From positions 1-57,391 of the forward strand of contig JACRFZ010000112.1 of assembly GCA_016212515.1 (NCBI GenBank): a DNA stretch of 57,391 nucleotides, given 5' to 3'. Below the pieces are notes generated by a model. It was not told the DNA's origin and searched no databases. It worked only from the letters and a program-made list of their open reading frames with translations. This document shows, piece by piece, positions 50,197-57,391 of this stretch; the stretch's first letter is position 1; the number at the start of each line of letters is the position of its first letter. Position numbers and translations under genes: made by a program. The DNA comes from Candidatus Melainabacteria bacterium (lineage in GTDB: Bacteria > Cyanobacteriota > Vampirovibrionia > Obscuribacterales > Obscuribacteraceae).

Positions 50197-50937
50197 GATG
50201 CCCTCTCATTTCCCTGGCTTTTGTCTCCGTCACCGTTCAAAAAAAGACGTGCATACTATGGTAGGTAGTAACAGTGACGGCAAGAGTATTTCTACTTTGT
50301 TGCGACTCCTGCCGTCCTCTGGCTGCAGGTGAGAGCAGTCAATTCTTTGACTTGTCCTTGATTAGTTTCAGCAAGGCCATTTCCGCTTCTTCGATGCGCT
50401 CTTCACTCATCGCTCAACCTCCGACTTCTTCAATTATGCCCGTGGCAATTCACCCTCTCGCTGCGGGAGTGAAAATCAGGATGCTGGCGCATTTTTCGCG
50501 GACTAGTCTAGCTGCGCTATCTACAATTGCTGCTGCCTGGGCTTCTTGGCAGCCGGTTGTCAACACGGTCGTGTCTTCGCGCTCGTTGTGGGACACCTGC
50601 TGTTGTATTGCATGGGGCGGGTGCCGGCCGTCTTCCGTGTCGGCACTTGGCGCCAGGTCTTTTAATTATGAGAGTCAAAGATCCATTTGAGAGTAAGAAA
50701 AAGTTCTTGAGTCAAAAACTTCAAGCGTTGCCATTAAACTCCCTGACCTTTTAGGTTCTATAGGTCTTTAACTACATATTTTTCTTTAGAAGTCCCTGAT
50801 CACCCCCCGAGCTCAAGCACCAGACTAAACGGCTTTCTTTTAGCGAACCAGTTGTTCGCAGTCGTTGTGTCGTGCTCATTTCGCTTGTGCGGTTCAGAGG
50901 CTTCGTCGACTCAATTTCCCGAAGGGATACAACAAAC
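50197..50937. other. Long gap with possible minus-strand gene remnants
   Basis: About 740 bases upstream of the M48 gene. On the minus strand a frame without a good start (about 50660-50450) ends at a TGA. A 23-codon frame (50410-50339, GGAGG seven bases before its ATG) follows. Both look protein-like in composition but match no family I know. They may be remnants of a decayed gene or genuine small proteins. Confidence 0.35.
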
Positions 50938-51999
50938 ATGTCCAAGAAATACCGCATCATCGGACCCGATGATCCTAACTTTCCGAAGATGCGCCAGCGT
51001 CTTCTGGTAACCTGGCTGAAGACCATTCTCGGCTATCTGGCGATGGGCGGCCTTGCTCTGGCTGCCTTCGCCGGGTTCGGCTTCAGCTATCGCTTTCAGA
51101 TGGGTTTTGGTTTGCTCTGGTTTCTGGTGCCGGTTTTGAGCTGGTGGTTCAGCGCCAAGATCGCCATCGCCATGACCAAGTCTACTCCGGCAGACCCCTC
51201 CAATCCCGAACACAAGCGCTTGCTTGATATCGTGGACCGGGTCTACGCCAAGAGCGGTCTCAAGTTCAAACCGCCTGTCTTCATCTCCGACAACCCGCTG
51301 CCCAACGCCTTTGCCACCGGACCCATCCACCGGCAGGCCGTGGTGGCGGCAACCAAGGGCCTCTTTCTCACCGGTATGACCGATGAAGAAATCGAGGCTG
51401 TTTTCGCCCACGAGTTGGGTCACGTCAAGAATTACGATGTGGCCATCAACTCCATGCTCTCCGTCATCTCCATGATCTTCTTCATGATCGTGGATAGCGG
51501 CGTGAAAGTTCTTCTTTCCGGCATCCGCATCTTCAACCGGGACTTCGGCTTGAAAGAAGAGCTGCGCTCCAAGCCGCGCGGTTTCATCACCGGTGTCCTG
51601 GAGTGGGTGGTCATGTTCCTGGTCTTCCAGATCACGGGGCAGATGACCAAAGTAGTGCAGATGTTCGTGATGCGTGCCCGTGAATCGGCAGCCGATGCCA
51701 CCGGGTCGCTCATGACCGGTAAGCCCTGCGATCTGGCTTCGGCCTTGATCAAGCTGGTGGCTTATGTGGAGAAGAACCGTCCCCGCGGACGGGAAGCTGA
51801 GCTCTACCGGGCTCTTAGGCCGATCATGACCATCGATCCCATCTTCGATGCTCGTCAGGTCGACCCGGCGCCCAGCTCGCTCTGGCAGCGCCTGCTGCGT
51901 TTCTGGAAGCAGTTGCAGCTCACCCACCCGCCGGTGCCGGAGCGCGTTGCCGCTCTGGAAACCATGAACGGCGGCGCCTGCACTCTGCCCAAGGTCTAA
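50938..51999 (+). CDS. M48 (HtpX-like) membrane metalloprotease
   Basis: This 353-residue protein probably starts at ATG 50938 with AAGGG upstream. Two hydrophobic helices (about 25-50 and 55-78) precede the zincin motif AHELGH (H158, E159, H162). Further helices (about 172-190 and 220-236) and the third ligand in RARESAADATG (E249) complete the HtpX/M48 arrangement. HtpX degrades damaged membrane proteins under stress. The catalytic sites face the cytoplasm. Codons are C/G-ending like the neighbouring cluster. I do not use the symbol htpX because other M48 members share this layout. Confidence 0.88.
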   Translation: MSKKYRIIGPDDPNFPKMRQRLLVTWLKTILGYLAMGGLALAAFAGFGFSYRFQMGFGLLWFLVPVLSWWFSAKIAIAMTKSTPADPSNPEHKRLLDIVDRVYAKSGLKFKPPVFISDNPLPNAFATGPIHRQAVVAATKGLFLTGMTDEEIEAVFAHELGHVKNYDVAINSMLSVISMIFFMIVDSGVKVLLSGIRIFNRDFGLKEELRSKPRGFITGVLEWVVMFLVFQITGQMTKVVQMFVMRARESAADATGSLMTGKPCDLASALIKLVAYVEKNRPRGREAELYRALRPIMTIDPIFDARQVDPAPSSLWQRLLRFWKQLQLTHPPVPERVAALETMNGGACTLPKV

Positions 52000-52089
52000 A
52001 TTTCCTCCGAACAAGAATAAAACTCGGGGCTGGCGGTCCATTACAAGTTTTCGGACTGCCGGCCTCCGCATTTCCCATGAGGGATAGCT

Positions 52090-53814
52090 ATGCAAAAGAA
52101 AATTTCCGGCAGGCTCCTGGGCGGCATTATTGCCCTGGTAGCAATTGTCTCTGTTTGTGCGTGGTATTTCACCGGCTCGGGAATAGGCTCCTTCTTCGGA
52201 TTTCGCAATTCCGAAGTGGTGCTTTCCGGCAGCACACCTGACAGCGTCGAGGACTCCAGTCTGGTGCGCCACGCCGATCCTGAGCGGCGCATCGAGATCG
52301 TGATTGGTCTTGCTGTGCGCAATGAGACCGACCTCGACAATTTGCTTGAGCGTCAGGCCGACCCGCAGTCGCCTGATTACCTCAAGTTTCTCAGTGTGGA
52401 TGACTTCGTCCGCCTTTATTCCCCGGCTCAGACCGATGTGGATGAGGTGGTCAAGCATCTTACCCTGAACGGTATCAAGGTCAAGCAGATTGCTCGCAAT
52501 CGCTTGCTCATTCATGCCGAGGGTACTGTGGCCCAGATGGAACGTGCCTTCCACGTTACCATCAACGAGTACAGCTATTTTGCTGGTACCGCCGGCAATG
52601 CCACCGTCAAGACTTTCTACAGTAACGACCGGGACCCTTCCATTCCTGCTCATCTCAAAGATGTGGTGGTGTCCGTTCTTGGTCTCAATGACCTTGATCG
52701 CTTGCAGAGTCGTGCCGTCAGTCCCCGCAATCCGACCGCCAAGGCTTCTCAGGCGGCTCTTAGCCCTGCCGATGTGGCCACGGCTTACAACTTGCCCAAC
52801 GAAAACAACAGGGCGGGCAGCCGTAAGCTTACCGGTGCGGGCGTGACCATGGCCATCGTCACTGCCGAAGGCTATAACAAGTCTGACGTTGAGGGCTACT
52901 GGCAGCACCACGGCGTCAAGCGGAACGGTCGAGTCATCGATGTGCCCGTCAACGGCACCACCAAGGAAGTGAACGAGGAAACGACCCTGGATCTGGAACT
53001 TATGGGTTCCCAGATTCTCGATGCCGACATCTACATGTACATCGCCTATGACGCCAAGTTCGTCAACTTTGCTCTCGCTTTCAATCAGATGGTGGTGGAT
53101 AACCACGCTTCCGTCATGAGTGTCAGTTGGGGGCTTTGTGAGCGAGGCACAGGCTGGCTGATGATGAAGACGGAAAACGCCATCTTCAAGCAGGCAGCTT
53201 CGCAGGGCATTGCTCTCTTCGCTTCTTCCGGCGACGACGGTGTCTATGACTGCAAGGAAAAGAAGCTGCGCTGGGAAGTGGACTTTCCGTCCTCCAGCCC
53301 TTATGTCACTGCTGTTGGTGGCACCACGCTGACTATCAAAGACGGTGCGCGCAGCTCGGAGTCGGCCTGGGACGGCTCTGGTGGCGGTATTTCCAGCCAC
53401 TTTACCCGCCCCAAGTGGCAAGACGGTAAGGGTGTGCCCAGCGGCGACAAGCGCGTCTCCGCCGACGTATCGATGGTGGCCGATCCCAGCACCGGTTACT
53501 CGCTCTATTACGACGGCAAGTGGGCCAAGATTGGCGGTACCAGTGCCAGCGGTCCACAGTGGGCGGCTCTCTGGGGGCTTTCCGTGCAAGCGGTGGGCAA
53601 ACGCCTGGGTCCGGCCAATGCTCATATCTATCGAGCCGGACGCTCATCCGACGCCGGCAAGATCTTCTTTGACGTCGTCAGCGGCATGAACGGTGCCGGT
53701 CGTGGGCCTGGCTACAAAGCCGCCCCCGGCTGGGATTATCCCACTGGTTGGGGTGCTCCTGACGGTGAAGCCTTGATTCGTCACCTGGAAGGTGTGAACA
53801 AGACCACCAAGTAG
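52090..53814 (+). CDS. S53 family serine-carboxyl peptidase (sedolisin/kumamolisin-like), membrane anchored
   Basis: This 574-residue protein starts at ATG 52090 with GAGGG. Residues 10-28 form an N-terminal anchor or signal (LLGGIIALVAIVSVCAWYF). Residues about 45-205 are a pro-kumamolisin-type activation domain. The catalytic set is complete: Glu297 and Asp301 (EETTLD), oxyanion Asp382 (ASSGDDG) and Ser485 (GGTSASGP). A C-terminal calcium site follows (about 528-558, DVVSGMNG, GWDYPTGWGAPDG). It acts outside the cytoplasm at acid pH in known relatives. It lies 90 bases after the M48 gene and may be co-transcribed. Confidence 0.92.
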   Translation: MQKKISGRLLGGIIALVAIVSVCAWYFTGSGIGSFFGFRNSEVVLSGSTPDSVEDSSLVRHADPERRIEIVIGLAVRNETDLDNLLERQADPQSPDYLKFLSVDDFVRLYSPAQTDVDEVVKHLTLNGIKVKQIARNRLLIHAEGTVAQMERAFHVTINEYSYFAGTAGNATVKTFYSNDRDPSIPAHLKDVVVSVLGLNDLDRLQSRAVSPRNPTAKASQAALSPADVATAYNLPNENNRAGSRKLTGAGVTMAIVTAEGYNKSDVEGYWQHHGVKRNGRVIDVPVNGTTKEVNEETTLDLELMGSQILDADIYMYIAYDAKFVNFALAFNQMVVDNHASVMSVSWGLCERGTGWLMMKTENAIFKQAASQGIALFASSGDDGVYDCKEKKLRWEVDFPSSSPYVTAVGGTTLTIKDGARSSESAWDGSGGGISSHFTRPKWQDGKGVPSGDKRVSADVSMVADPSTGYSLYYDGKWAKIGGTSASGPQWAALWGLSVQAVGKRLGPANAHIYRAGRSSDAGKIFFDVVSGMNGAGRGPGYKAAPGWDYPTGWGAPDGEALIRHLEGVNKTTK

Positions 53815-53939
53815 CCGCCGGAGCCGGTAGCGGCAGCAAGCCATAAGACTTGCTGCTCGCCGGTTTCGCTCAGGCTGCCACGTTCTGCGGCGCTGTCGCA
53901 GGCGAAAACCGGCCGGGGGTAGCCCTGGAGCCGGTTTGG

Positions 53940-54003
53940 GAGAAGCAAAAGGAAGCCTCACCGCTAACGGTGCCGGTCAAGCCTTTTGCTTTCTCTTTTT
54001 TTT
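53940..54003 (+). terminator. Intrinsic terminator of the S53 peptidase gene
   Basis: Arms AGAAGCAAAAGG (53941-53952) and CCTTTTGCTTTCT (53982-53994) pair and are followed by TCTTTTTTTT. A smaller hairpin GCAGCAAG/CTTGCTGC (53833-53856) lies nearer the stop codon. Confidence 0.88.
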
Positions 54004-54120
54004 GGGAAATATTATAGAATGTAGTAAGCACAAAAAAGCATGCTCATGCTGAGGCAGATCTTTCTTGTAGACCTACGACACATCAAGGTTTCCGGTACTA
54101 AGGCTGCCTGTTTGAGAGCC

Positions 54121-54708
54121 TCAGTCGCCGCCGCGAGCGCGGTTCAACATGAGCTTGGTAATAGACTTGAGAGTGGCAAAGACACCTTTGCCTTCCATAG
54201 CAACTGCTTCAAAAGCCGGCACTTTCATATGATTTAGTTCGGCTTCCATGCGCTCCACATCCATGGCCGTGGTCAGGTCGCGTTTGTTGTACTGCAAAAC
54301 CCAGGGGATGTCATCCAGGGTGAGCCTGTATTCCTTCAGGTTTTCCATCATATTGGCCAGGGACTTCTGGTTCTCTTCCGAACGTGTGACGTTGGAGTCG
54401 GCTACGAAGACTATGCCGTCTACGTCACGCAAAATCAGTTTGCGACTCTTGTTGTATTCTTCCTGCCCCGGTACGGTGTACATGGAAATTCTGGCTTTGA
54501 AGCCGTTGATTGAGCCCAGATCAAGAGGCATGAAGTCGAAGAAGAGAGTCCTTTCTGTTTCTGTAGCCAGGCTGACCAGTTCGCCCCGCGTCTGGGGCGA
54601 CAGTTGGCTGTGGATGATCTTCAAGTTGGTAGTCTTACCGCCCAGACCAGTGCCGTAATAGACTAACTTGAATGTGATTTCTTTGGTACCGTAGTTAACT
54701 AGCGCCAT
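54121..54708 (-). CDS. mglA: MglA-type Ras-like GTPase
   Basis: This 195-residue protein has exactly the length of Myxococcus MglA. The P-loop is GTGLGGKTTN (19-28), switch II follows TVPGQ (78-82), and the base-specificity motif is NKRD (141-144). The block TETERTLFFDFMPLDLG is highly characteristic of MglA. MglA controls cell polarity, gliding and twitching motility with MglB as its GAP; no MglB (Roadblock) gene is visible here. The next upstream gene, which carries a DUF4388-type domain, may work with it. Confidence 0.93.
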   Translation of the reverse strand: MALVNYGTKEITFKLVYYGTGLGGKTTNLKIIHSQLSPQTRGELVSLATETERTLFFDFMPLDLGSINGFKARISMYTVPGQEEYNKSRKLILRDVDGIVFVADSNVTRSEENQKSLANMMENLKEYRLTLDDIPWVLQYNKRDLTTAMDVERMEAELNHMKVPAFEAVAMEGKGVFATLKSITKLMLNRARGGD

Positions 54709-54838
54709 AGAGGCCTCGTTGCCAATATTTCCATTTCATTCCCGTATTCGACCAGGGTTAGTTTACGTCAAAAGATCTCTTTACATATGCTCTTATGGTT
54801 CTCAAGCTCGGGGATAGCGGGGGTTTGTATCGATGGGC

Positions 54839-56527
54839 TCATTGAGGTTTGTTCTCCACGCTTTTGTATTCTGCAATAAGTAGGTTGTTGCGCCTGGCGT
54901 ATTTCTTCGCCTCCGAAGCACAACAAAGTAAACCCCCGGCGGTTTTGCAGTCCTGGGGTACGGAGGCGATGCCGAAGCAGACGGTAAAGTCTGCTCCTTC
55001 CAGCCCTGGGGCCGGTGCCTCCTTGATTCTTTCGATAATGCGTTGCGCTACTACGATTGCCGATTTGGCGCCGGTTTGGGGTAGCATCAAGCCGAAGTCA
55101 AAAGTTTCAAAATGAGCCAGGATGTCCATGTCTCGTTTGACGCCGTTGATTCGGTGCAATAGTGCCTTTACGGCACCGGCAGGTAGAAACTCCAGATTGT
55201 TGTCGCGGTTGGTCATCATGTCGAAAATAATGAGGGAGAAGGCTTTGCCGTCCCGTTCAAAACGACCCAATTCCTGCTTGATGAAGTACTGCAGAACCGG
55301 GTAGCTGAATACTGCTGTTTCCGGTCTTTGCAAAAGTTTGAGAGCTGACTGAATGCCGGCCTCATCTATCTGGTAGCTGGGCTCCGCCGTCTGGGCCGGT
55401 AGGGCCGGGGCCGGCGCACTGTTGGAAATCTGAATTAAGCCCACTTGCAGTAAGTTGTAAATGACCGGTACCCATTCCTGGCGGCTCAATGGCATGAGCA
55501 CCAGCAAGTCATAGAGATTGGTCTGGTCGTCAATTTCGATGTAGAAGTCTTTCTGCATTTGCAGGTTGTAGCCGGTGCCCCGGTTGGCCAGTTGTTCAAA
55601 CTGGGTTTCGGACAGGTTCGGGTAGACTTGTTTGAGATAAGACTCCAGGGTCAAACCGGCGCTTTTCAGGTAGTTGTACTGGTCCAGAAAGCCCATGCTT
55701 TCGATGATTAAGCTGTCAAGGCGCTTAGTGACGGTGGTTTCTTCGCTAAGCTCATTTTCGAAGAACTTGAACTTGCCGGCCTGCCAGGTAAGCAATTCGA
55801 TGACGGCGGCATCGCCTGTGAATTCAGCGGTGAGGGCATGAACCGGGCTGCCTTCTGCGAAGTAGATCTCAGCGCTACCGTTTGCTCCGGCTACAGATAG
55901 CCGGCCGCCTTTTTTGCCCAGGTGCAGAGATTGCAGTACTGCCGGTAAGGCCAGTTTCTCCAGGTCACCTTCCAGGGCTGCCTGCTGAGTGCTTTCCATG
56001 CGCCCCGAGTCGCGCTGGCTTACAACCGGCAGGCGCACAGTATCAGTGTTAGTATTGGCGCTGGTACTGAGATTCTGGCTGATGGTTTGTTCCTGGACCG
56101 TTTCTGGAATAGTAAAATTGCCCGTGCTGGAACGCGTGTAGGCTGAGTCGCTGGCGGCAATGTCCACTGAACTCTCGCCGCCTGTCTCCGATGAGATCAA
56201 GTTGTAGATTAAAAGTACGTCGATGGATGGCAGGGTCCACTTGACCGATAGTCCGGTCAGGGTGCCGGTTTTGAAAGTCCACTCCGGATCACTGGTTTCT
56301 CTTACGATTACCCCCAACTGGTAAAGGCTGTTGCAACCAGGTACGGAATAGGGCAGGTCTACGGAGGAACCAGGTCTCTTCTTGGCTTTTTCCAGCAGGT
56401 CCGCTACGTTTTGGGTAGTCGGCGCTTCCCACAATTGCGGTAGCCGCAAAGGTCCAGTATCTGGCTTCGTTTCCTTTTGAGAGTGTTGGTTTTGCGATTG
56501 GCCGCGGTTTAGGTTGGATTTGAACAT
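54839..56527 (-). CDS. DUF4388/PATAN-like protein with degenerate GGDEF domain
   Basis: This 562-residue protein starts at ATG 56527. Residues about 184-265 match DUF4388 (PATAN-like): LEKLALPAVLQSLHLGKKGG, GSAEIYFAEGSPVHALT and GKFKFFENE. Residues about 430-555 look like a GGDEF domain (FERDGKAFSLIIFDMMTNRD), but the active-site GG(D/E)EF is replaced by ETFDF in AHFETFDFGLMLP, so no diguanylate cyclase activity is expected. PATAN-type domains act as adaptors in polarity and phototaxis systems. Adjacency to mglA on the same strand (130 bases) suggests a shared role. Confidence 0.78.
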   Translation of the reverse strand: MFKSNLNRGQSQNQHSQKETKPDTGPLRLPQLWEAPTTQNVADLLEKAKKRPGSSVDLPYSVPGCNSLYQLGVIVRETSDPEWTFKTGTLTGLSVKWTLPSIDVLLIYNLISSETGGESSVDIAASDSAYTRSSTGNFTIPETVQEQTISQNLSTSANTNTDTVRLPVVSQRDSGRMESTQQAALEGDLEKLALPAVLQSLHLGKKGGRLSVAGANGSAEIYFAEGSPVHALTAEFTGDAAVIELLTWQAGKFKFFENELSEETTVTKRLDSLIIESMGFLDQYNYLKSAGLTLESYLKQVYPNLSETQFEQLANRGTGYNLQMQKDFYIEIDDQTNLYDLLVLMPLSRQEWVPVIYNLLQVGLIQISNSAPAPALPAQTAEPSYQIDEAGIQSALKLLQRPETAVFSYPVLQYFIKQELGRFERDGKAFSLIIFDMMTNRDNNLEFLPAGAVKALLHRINGVKRDMDILAHFETFDFGLMLPQTGAKSAIVVAQRIIERIKEAPAPGLEGADFTVCFGIASVPQDCKTAGGLLCCASEAKKYARRNNLLIAEYKSVENKPQ

Positions 56528-56711
56528 CAGCCCAGGGATAGCCTTTTCTATTTCACTTGATTTCGTGGCAGGAAATTGAGCGCAGTTCCTGTTGCATTTT
56601 TCATACCCCCATACGTCATCTTTAAGACATGCTCTTTTTCCGGTTCGGTCCGGGTCAATTTCGAAGGCGCTTTTGGCGTCGCCCTGATTAAAGCTGGGGG
56701 AAGGGCAGCGG

Positions 56712-57391
56712 CTATTGCTTGAGCAGCCAGTTTTGCCAGCGCATACATTCGGCCACGGCCTGGGCCTGATTGGGGCAGCCCCTGGGCAGGTGGGGGCGAT
56801 TGCCGTCGAAAATTTCGGATATGCCGCCTAGAAGAGCTTCCTGCGTCAAATGCTCAAGCATGGGTGAAAGCAGGATGCGGATACGGCTCACCGTTTCCGG
56901 TAGGGGACCATAAACGTTCAACAGGGCTTCCATGTAAATGCCCAGGAGCCAGGGCCAGACCGTACCTTGATGGTAGGAAAGGTCGCGGTGATATTGATCG
57001 GCGTGGTCGAAGCCGCAGCCGTAGCTGGCTTGATACTGTCCGTCCTCGGGGGAGAGGGTGCGTAATCCCATGGGCGTAACCAGTTGGCTTTCTACGGCAT
57101 GGAGGATGGACTTTTCCTGCTCACGGCTCAGGGCTCGGAAAGGCAGCGCCACTGCCAGCAATTGATTGGGGCGGATGGAACTGTCTTTTTTCGGTCCTTT
57201 ATCAGCCACACCGGGCGGCATGTCGATTACGTCATGGAGGCAGGCATTTTCTTCGTTCCAGAAACGCTGCATGGATGCTTGAACCGTCTCTATGGCTTCC
57301 TTGAGGCTCGTTTCCAGGCTGCTCGGCAGGCTCAGGTTTAAATCTTGATCCTGAGCGAAAGCCAGTATGGTACTGAGGAAGTTAAACCAGA
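56712..57391 (-). CDS. Glycogen debranching enzyme, C-terminal part (5' end outside window)
   Basis: The frame is open through the right window edge (translation starts ..WFNFLSTILAFAQ) and ends at TGA 56712-56714; an internal ATG at 57272 is not the start. The C-terminal amylo-alpha-1,6-glucosidase (GDE_C) signature is clear: SIRPNQLLAVALPF, VTPMGLRTLSPEDGQY and YHRDLSYHQGTVWPWLLG. The family removes alpha-1,6 branches from glycogen for storage-glucan breakdown. About 225 residues are visible here, against several hundred in full-length enzymes. Confidence 0.88.
   Translation of the reverse strand, partial: WFNFLSTILAFAQDQDLNLSLPSSLETSLKEAIETVQASMQRFWNEENACLHDVIDMPPGVADKGPKKDSSIRPNQLLAVALPFRALSREQEKSILHAVESQLVTPMGLRTLSPEDGQYQASYGCGFDHADQYHRDLSYHQGTVWPWLLGIYMEALLNVYGPLPETVSRIRILLSPMLEHLTQEALLGGISEIFDGNRPHLPRGCPNQAQAVAECMRWQNWLLKQ

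Noticed and set aside
50911..53625. 904-codon open frame on the minus strand
   Set aside because: It is antisense to the M48 and S53 genes, which carry complete catalytic motifs. Its own translation is His/Gly/Arg-rich without domains.
1..57391. CRISPR arrays, insertion sequences or prophage genes
   Set aside because: No regularly spaced identical repeats, transposase or integrase motifs, or phage structural genes were seen on either strand.

Overview
The window comes from a Gram-negative-type bacterial chromosome. It is GC-rich in places, contains no phage or insertion-sequence genes, and has many TPR proteins and atypical TTG/GTG starts. An AMIN-TPR protein, an MshEN-TPR protein, MglA with a DUF4388/PATAN-type partner, and a stand-alone RfaE2-type heptose adenylyltransferase suggest a deep-branching lineage. 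My best guess is the Vampirovibrionia/Melainabacteria (Obscuribacterales-like) near Cyanobacteria. That placement is inference from gene content; no 16S or single-copy marker phylogeny was possible.

Region 1 (1-9.6 kb, + strand). Two near-identical membrane-anchored coiled-coil genes (the first cut by the window edge) precede a compact seven-gene operon: PRTase-TRSP, HAD, StiP-type PRTase-PELOTA, CitE-like C-C lyase, HAD, ATP-grasp, ATP-grasp. This is the gene set known from tellurium-resistance (Ter) stress operons, proposed to make a nucleoside-like metabolite. Two tandem paralogous small membrane proteins end the block. No TerB/C/D/Z or TelA gene is visible inside the window.

Region 2 (9.6-29.5 kb) is mixed. 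It holds a helical protein of unknown function, a glycosyltransferase-9 relic, a divergent beta-carbonic anhydrase, an APC transporter, and a very large membrane CPBP-PDZ-S41 fusion protein whose CPBP motifs are degenerate. These are followed by glnS with a convergent tRNA-Gln, a serpin without a signal peptide, a MocR regulator that has lost its PLP lysine and lies behind three spaced operator palindromes, an ABC exporter, and a His/Cys-rich metal-binding protein.

Region 3 (29.5-43.8 kb) is mainly housekeeping and TPR genes: MshEN-TPR, TPR lipoprotein-like, YbaK-type deacylase, RNB ribonuclease with a His-rich N-terminus, pyrophosphatase with a Lys-rich tail, radical SAM protein, class I aldolase FbaB, methylmalonyl-CoA epimerase, AMIN-TPR and RfaE2.

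Region 4 (43.8-54 kb, + strand) is the most unusual. Two divergent zincin-like proteins are followed by a three-gene cluster: two paralogous proteins resembling the N-terminal macro-like domain of M17 aminopeptidases, each with Cys clusters and a C-terminal CxxC, and a helical protein. An M48/HtpX-like membrane protease and an S53 sedolisin come next. Most of these genes share the strongly C/G-ending codon usage of Region 1 and of the serpin, and most have long upstream regions. I read them as one highly expressed stress or proteolysis regulon, which is a hypothesis.

Region 5 (54-57.4 kb, - strand) holds mglA, a DUF4388/degenerate-GGDEF protein and the 3' part of a glycogen debranching enzyme gene.
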